Source: an uncultured Clostridia bacterium | GTDB taxonomy: Bacteria; Bacillota; Clostridia; Oscillospirales; Acutalibacteraceae | Direction: 5' to 3' | Assembly: GCA_945788455.1 (NCBI GenBank) | Contig: CALZMC010000048.1 | Span: 1-5,903, forward strand | Length of the DNA: 5,903 bases | Shown here: piece after piece, positions 4,363 to 5,903 of the stretch | How positions within the stretch are numbered: position 1 is the stretch's first letter | How the letters are laid out: the number at the start of each line of letters is the position of its first letter | Position numbers and translations under genes: made by a program | The notes under the pieces: generated by a model | Told to the model about the DNA's origin: nothing | What the model saw: the letters and a program-made list of their open reading frames with translations, nothing else | The model's database searches: none

Positions 4363-5903
4363 TGTCAACCCTCCTCTCCTGAATTACTGTATCTCTGCCG
4401 AATGTCAAAATTATATCTTCGGTATCTTTATACTTATCATCTGTATTTCTTAAAAATCTGTTTCCATCAATTATAACATAATCCTCGGTAATTTCAAATA
4501 CCTTTTCATAAACATATACGGTAATAATATTCTCATCTATCTTTAGACTTATATTTTTACTCATTTTCATATTCAAGTCATCTGCAAAAGAAAGATTGAT
4601 ATTATCTAAATTATTCATTTGTGCATACGCTTGTGAGTTTACGGTTATAGCATTGTTGCTTTTTAAAACCATATCTGCCTGAGCAAAATCATATTTGTCG
4701 GTTAAATCAATAATTACTGCAGAGCTTTTATCCCAAATAATAACACTTCCGTTAGAGTTTATTCTTACATTTGAATATGCACATTGTTGATAAATGCTAA
4801 TACTAAATGCAACACACAACAGCAACGATAGAATTATTGATGATAACCTAATTGGAATTTCTTTCTTAATAAGAAACATTATGCCCAATAAAGCAATAAA
4901 CAAAATTATCATTAAGCCAAATATTTCGTTTGATATATCAACATACAAAAAGCTAAGCTTATCGGCAAGTAGGCTTGTCGATGACAGAATTAATTTTGAT
5001 AATACATTGATTATCAGCTTTGGCAAAATAACAAGAAACGGTATTTTTGATACAATAACAAATATAATAACGAACATCAAAAGAACAGTAATTATAAGCT
5101 CGAACAATAAATTTATAACAATACTCAGCAGGCTAAATGCACCAAAGAAATAGTAATATGACGGCAAAAGTGTTACCGTGATTGACACAGACACAATAAG
5201 ACAGGAAATTACGTGTTTTGAAATTTTACTTTTAAATTTCAATGACCTCAATATCGGTCTTGCAATTACAACAATACCGATAACGGATGAAAATGTCATT
5301 GCAGTGCTGACATCATAAACCGCATAAGGATTTAGACAAATCAAAAACAACGCAAGACCGAGCGAATTAAGAGTATCTGCCTTCTTATCAAACATTTGAG
5401 ATATCAGCAATACCGTAATCATTATAGTTGCTCGCACGACTGATTTTGAAAAATCTGCAATTTCACAATATAAAAATGCCGTTAATACAGTAATGGGAAC
5501 GCATACTTTTCTTTTAACACCGAGAAGCTTTAGCAAGCCGAATAATCCAAAGCAAACGCAGGATAAATGAAAACCCGATACAGCGACAAAATGTAAAAAT
5601 CCACAAATTTTAAAATTATTATACGCTTCGAACGATAGTCCCGATACATCTCCTGTTAAAAGAGCAAGCGAAAGACCTGCAATGTCATTGTCAAATGACT
5701 CATTTACAGAATCCTTGATATACTGCCTAAAATTAAGTATTATTGCTTTTGGGGAACCGTCTGCTTTATCCACAACAGTATAATCGCCGACAGCTCCACC
5801 GATAAAAATGCCGTCACAATAATTATTCTTATTTATATTAAAAAACCTGACGTTAGCGCTGATTGTGTCACAATAATCGACATCAAGCTTTTCCTTTGAA
5901 TAA
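4355..5903 (-). CDS. comEC: ComEC/Rec2-family competence protein, 5' end cut by window edge
   Basis: ComEC is the inner-membrane channel that passes single-stranded DNA into the cytoplasm during natural transformation. The frame is open to the right edge: about 43 further codons precede a GTG at 5771-5773, so the gene is partial and that GTG is not the likely start. Counting from it, the competence domain begins with LALLTGDVSGL (37-46) and the signature GFLHFVAVSGFHLS (58-71). About ten hydrophobic segments follow between residues 58 and 328. The segment reading into the edge (GIFIGGAVGDY) looks like the linker after the N-terminal DUF4131-type domain. The last about 140 residues are soluble. 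They begin in the place and style of a metallo-beta-lactamase domain (NVRINSNGSVIIWDKSSAVIID), but no HxHxDH or later metal motifs are present, so the domain is absent or degenerate. First gene visible of comEC-holA-rnmV. Confidence 0.92.
   Translation of the reverse strand, partial: YSKEKLDVDYCDTISANVRFFNINKNNYCDGIFIGGAVGDYTVVDKADGSPKAIILNFRQYIKDSVNESFDNDIAGLSLALLTGDVSGLSFEAYNNFKICGFLHFVAVSGFHLSCVCFGLFGLLKLLGVKRKVCVPITVLTAFLYCEIADFSKSVVRATIMITVLLISQMFDKKADTLNSLGLALFLICLNPYAVYDVSTAMTFSSVIGIVVIARPILRSLKFKSKISKHVISCLIVSVSITVTLLPSYYYFFGAFSLLSIVINLLFELIITVLLMFVIIFVIVSKIPFLVILPKLIINVLSKLILSSTSLLADKLSFLYVDISNEIFGLMIILFIALLGIMFLIKKEIPIRLSSIILSLLLCVAFSISIYQQCAYSNVRINSNGSVIIWDKSSAVIIDLTDKYDFAQADMVLKSNNAITVNSQAYAQMNNLDNINLSFADDLNMKMSKNISLKIDENIITVYVYEKVFEITEDYVIIDGNRFLRNTDDKYKDTEDIILTFGRDTVIQERRVDNG
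4370..4374 (-). promoter_or_regulatory. Ribosome binding site deciding the holA start
   Basis: A purine-rich AGGAGAGGAGGG stretch lies within the end of comEC; its GGAGG is 7 nt from the ATG at 4362 and only 1 nt from an in-frame TTG at 4368. This selects the ATG and removes two residues from the longer reading. Its position inside comEC suggests re-initiation by ribosomes finishing comEC. Confidence 0.75.

Noticed and set aside
4363..4368. TTG at 4366-4368 as the holA start
   Set aside because: Only 1 nt from the GGAGG site; the ATG six bases further on has correct spacing.
4794..5153. A 119-codon plus-strand frame opposite comEC
   Set aside because: Although long, its Ile/Asn-rich translation simply mirrors the membrane segments of ComEC, and no ribosome site or homology is apparent.

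Overview
The window is a low-GC, gene-dense piece of chromosome from a Gram-positive anaerobe of the Firmicutes, most likely class Clostridia. The Ruminococcus/Oscillospiraceae side of the class is favoured by inference from the style of the RNase M5-like protein (Toprim plus DUF4093-like tail), the YdbC/PC4-like small protein and the TmcAL-type enzyme. The purine-rich GGAGG ribosome binding sites 7-8 nt from the starts also fit a Firmicute. Nothing points to a phage, plasmid, transposon, CRISPR array or other mobile element. No rRNA or tRNA gene was seen.

Layout, left to right. Positions 1-60 are AT-rich and non-coding, with two small dyads. A strong intrinsic terminator (about 61-96, minus strand) closes a leftward unit made of ackA (acetate kinase, TTG start) and a 71-residue YdbC/PC4-like single-stranded-nucleic-acid-binding protein. 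A 92-bp AT-rich divergent spacer (1597-1688) carries promoter-like elements for both directions with overlapping -10 boxes. Rightward from it runs tmcAL (tRNA(Met) cytidine acetate ligase, formerly YlbM). tmcAL converges tail to tail, with a 6-bp stop overlap, on a leftward operon comEC-holA-rnmV. That operon encodes the competence DNA channel (its N-terminus cut off by the right window edge), the DNA polymerase III delta subunit and RNase M5. Both junctions inside it are 8-bp ATGNNTAA overlaps.

How the genes work together. AckA interconverts acetate/ATP and acetyl phosphate/ADP, while TmcAL uses acetate and ATP to acetylate the wobble cytidine of elongator tRNA(Met). Thus two acetate-handling enzymes are fired from one small divergent control region. 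TmcAL and RNase M5 both mature components of translation (tRNA and 5S rRNA). HolA and ComEC act in DNA replication and DNA uptake.

This is core housekeeping DNA, and I do not see a new defence or mobile system. The most interesting feature is architectural: at the convergent tmcAL/rnmV junction each gene appears to have its intrinsic terminator inside the coding sequence of the other. This predicts about 175 nt of mutual antisense overlap. Further points are the overlapping acetate-linked divergent promoters, a ComEC without a recognisable metallo-beta-lactamase active site, and a compact TmcAL with a poor ribosome binding site.
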